From NCBI RefSeq assembly GCF_000190755.2, contig NZ_JH109152.1:1958485-2022484 (forward strand): a DNA stretch of 64,000 nucleotides, written 5' to 3'. Made by a program: the position numbers and the translations under genes. Positions 63,975-64,000 of the stretch are shown in pieces (the first letter of the stretch is position 1; every line of letters begins with the position of its first letter). The stretch comes from Methylobacter tundripaludum SV96. Lineage in GTDB: Bacteria; Pseudomonadota; Gammaproteobacteria; Methylococcales; Methylomonadaceae. The notes beneath the pieces are model-generated. The model was given only the letters and a program-made list of their open reading frames with translations. It did no database searches and had not been told where the DNA came from.

Positions 63975-64000
63975 CCAGATCAACAACCGCAATAACCGTC

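Overview
The window looks like chromosomal DNA of a gammaproteobacterium, most likely a type I methanotroph of the Methylococcales (Methylobacter/Methylomonas-like). That placement is an inference from three things: the 16S 5' fragment at the left edge as I recall those sequences, Pseudomonas-like housekeeping gene orders (guaB-guaA-tadA-mltF, dcd-apbC-metG-rnfB, glnE-ilvE-waaF-waaC), and a pair of membrane-anchored putative copper proteins. No methane monooxygenase gene lies in the window.

Layout. 1-716: 5' part of a 16S rRNA gene (minus) with boxA and two near-identical tandem promoters. 835-9161: minus-strand LPS inner-core cluster (GT9, GT25, two GT2, msbA, gmhA, hldE, hldD); the matching heptosyltransferases waaF/waaC lie at 56.8-58.8 kb. 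9.3-12.8 kb: Tat-exported superoxide-reductase-like protein, two membrane proteins, a cupredoxin and its partner. 13.0-19.8 kb: pgi, mltF, tadA, guaA, guaB. 20.4-31.3 kb: complete type II secretion operon gspE-F-G-H-I-J-K-L-M-C/N-D. 31.4-37.4 kb: rpiA, recC and an accessory patch with an integron attC-like site. 37.6-44.6 kb: RcnB-like and DUF5610 proteins, a SulP transporter fused to two USP domains beside a beta-carbonic anhydrase, and a TctDE/QseBC-type two-component system. 44.8-50.7 kb: mazEF, a phosphate-type porin with four phased Pho-box repeats, cbpA/cbpM, hsp20 with a sigma-32-like promoter, a CPBP protease and ycgL. 50.8-63.8 kb: dcd, apbC, metG, a soluble RnfB-like ferredoxin, waaC/waaF, ilvE, glnE and a lipoprotein.

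The most unusual feature is the density of short dispersed palindromic repeats, at least ten families. Several sit in frame inside genes. One purine-rich family is built into the cleaved leader peptides of three T2SS pseudopilins (GspG, GspH, GspJ). Two palindromes lie inside recC, three repeats lie inside glnE, one forms the tail of gspL and one supplies the start codon of mltF. Elements are also nested in one another, and two glnE copies show compensatory stem changes. This resembles the Rickettsia palindromic elements in principle. The only transposase-like trace is a short RAYT-like relic near 45.45 kb.
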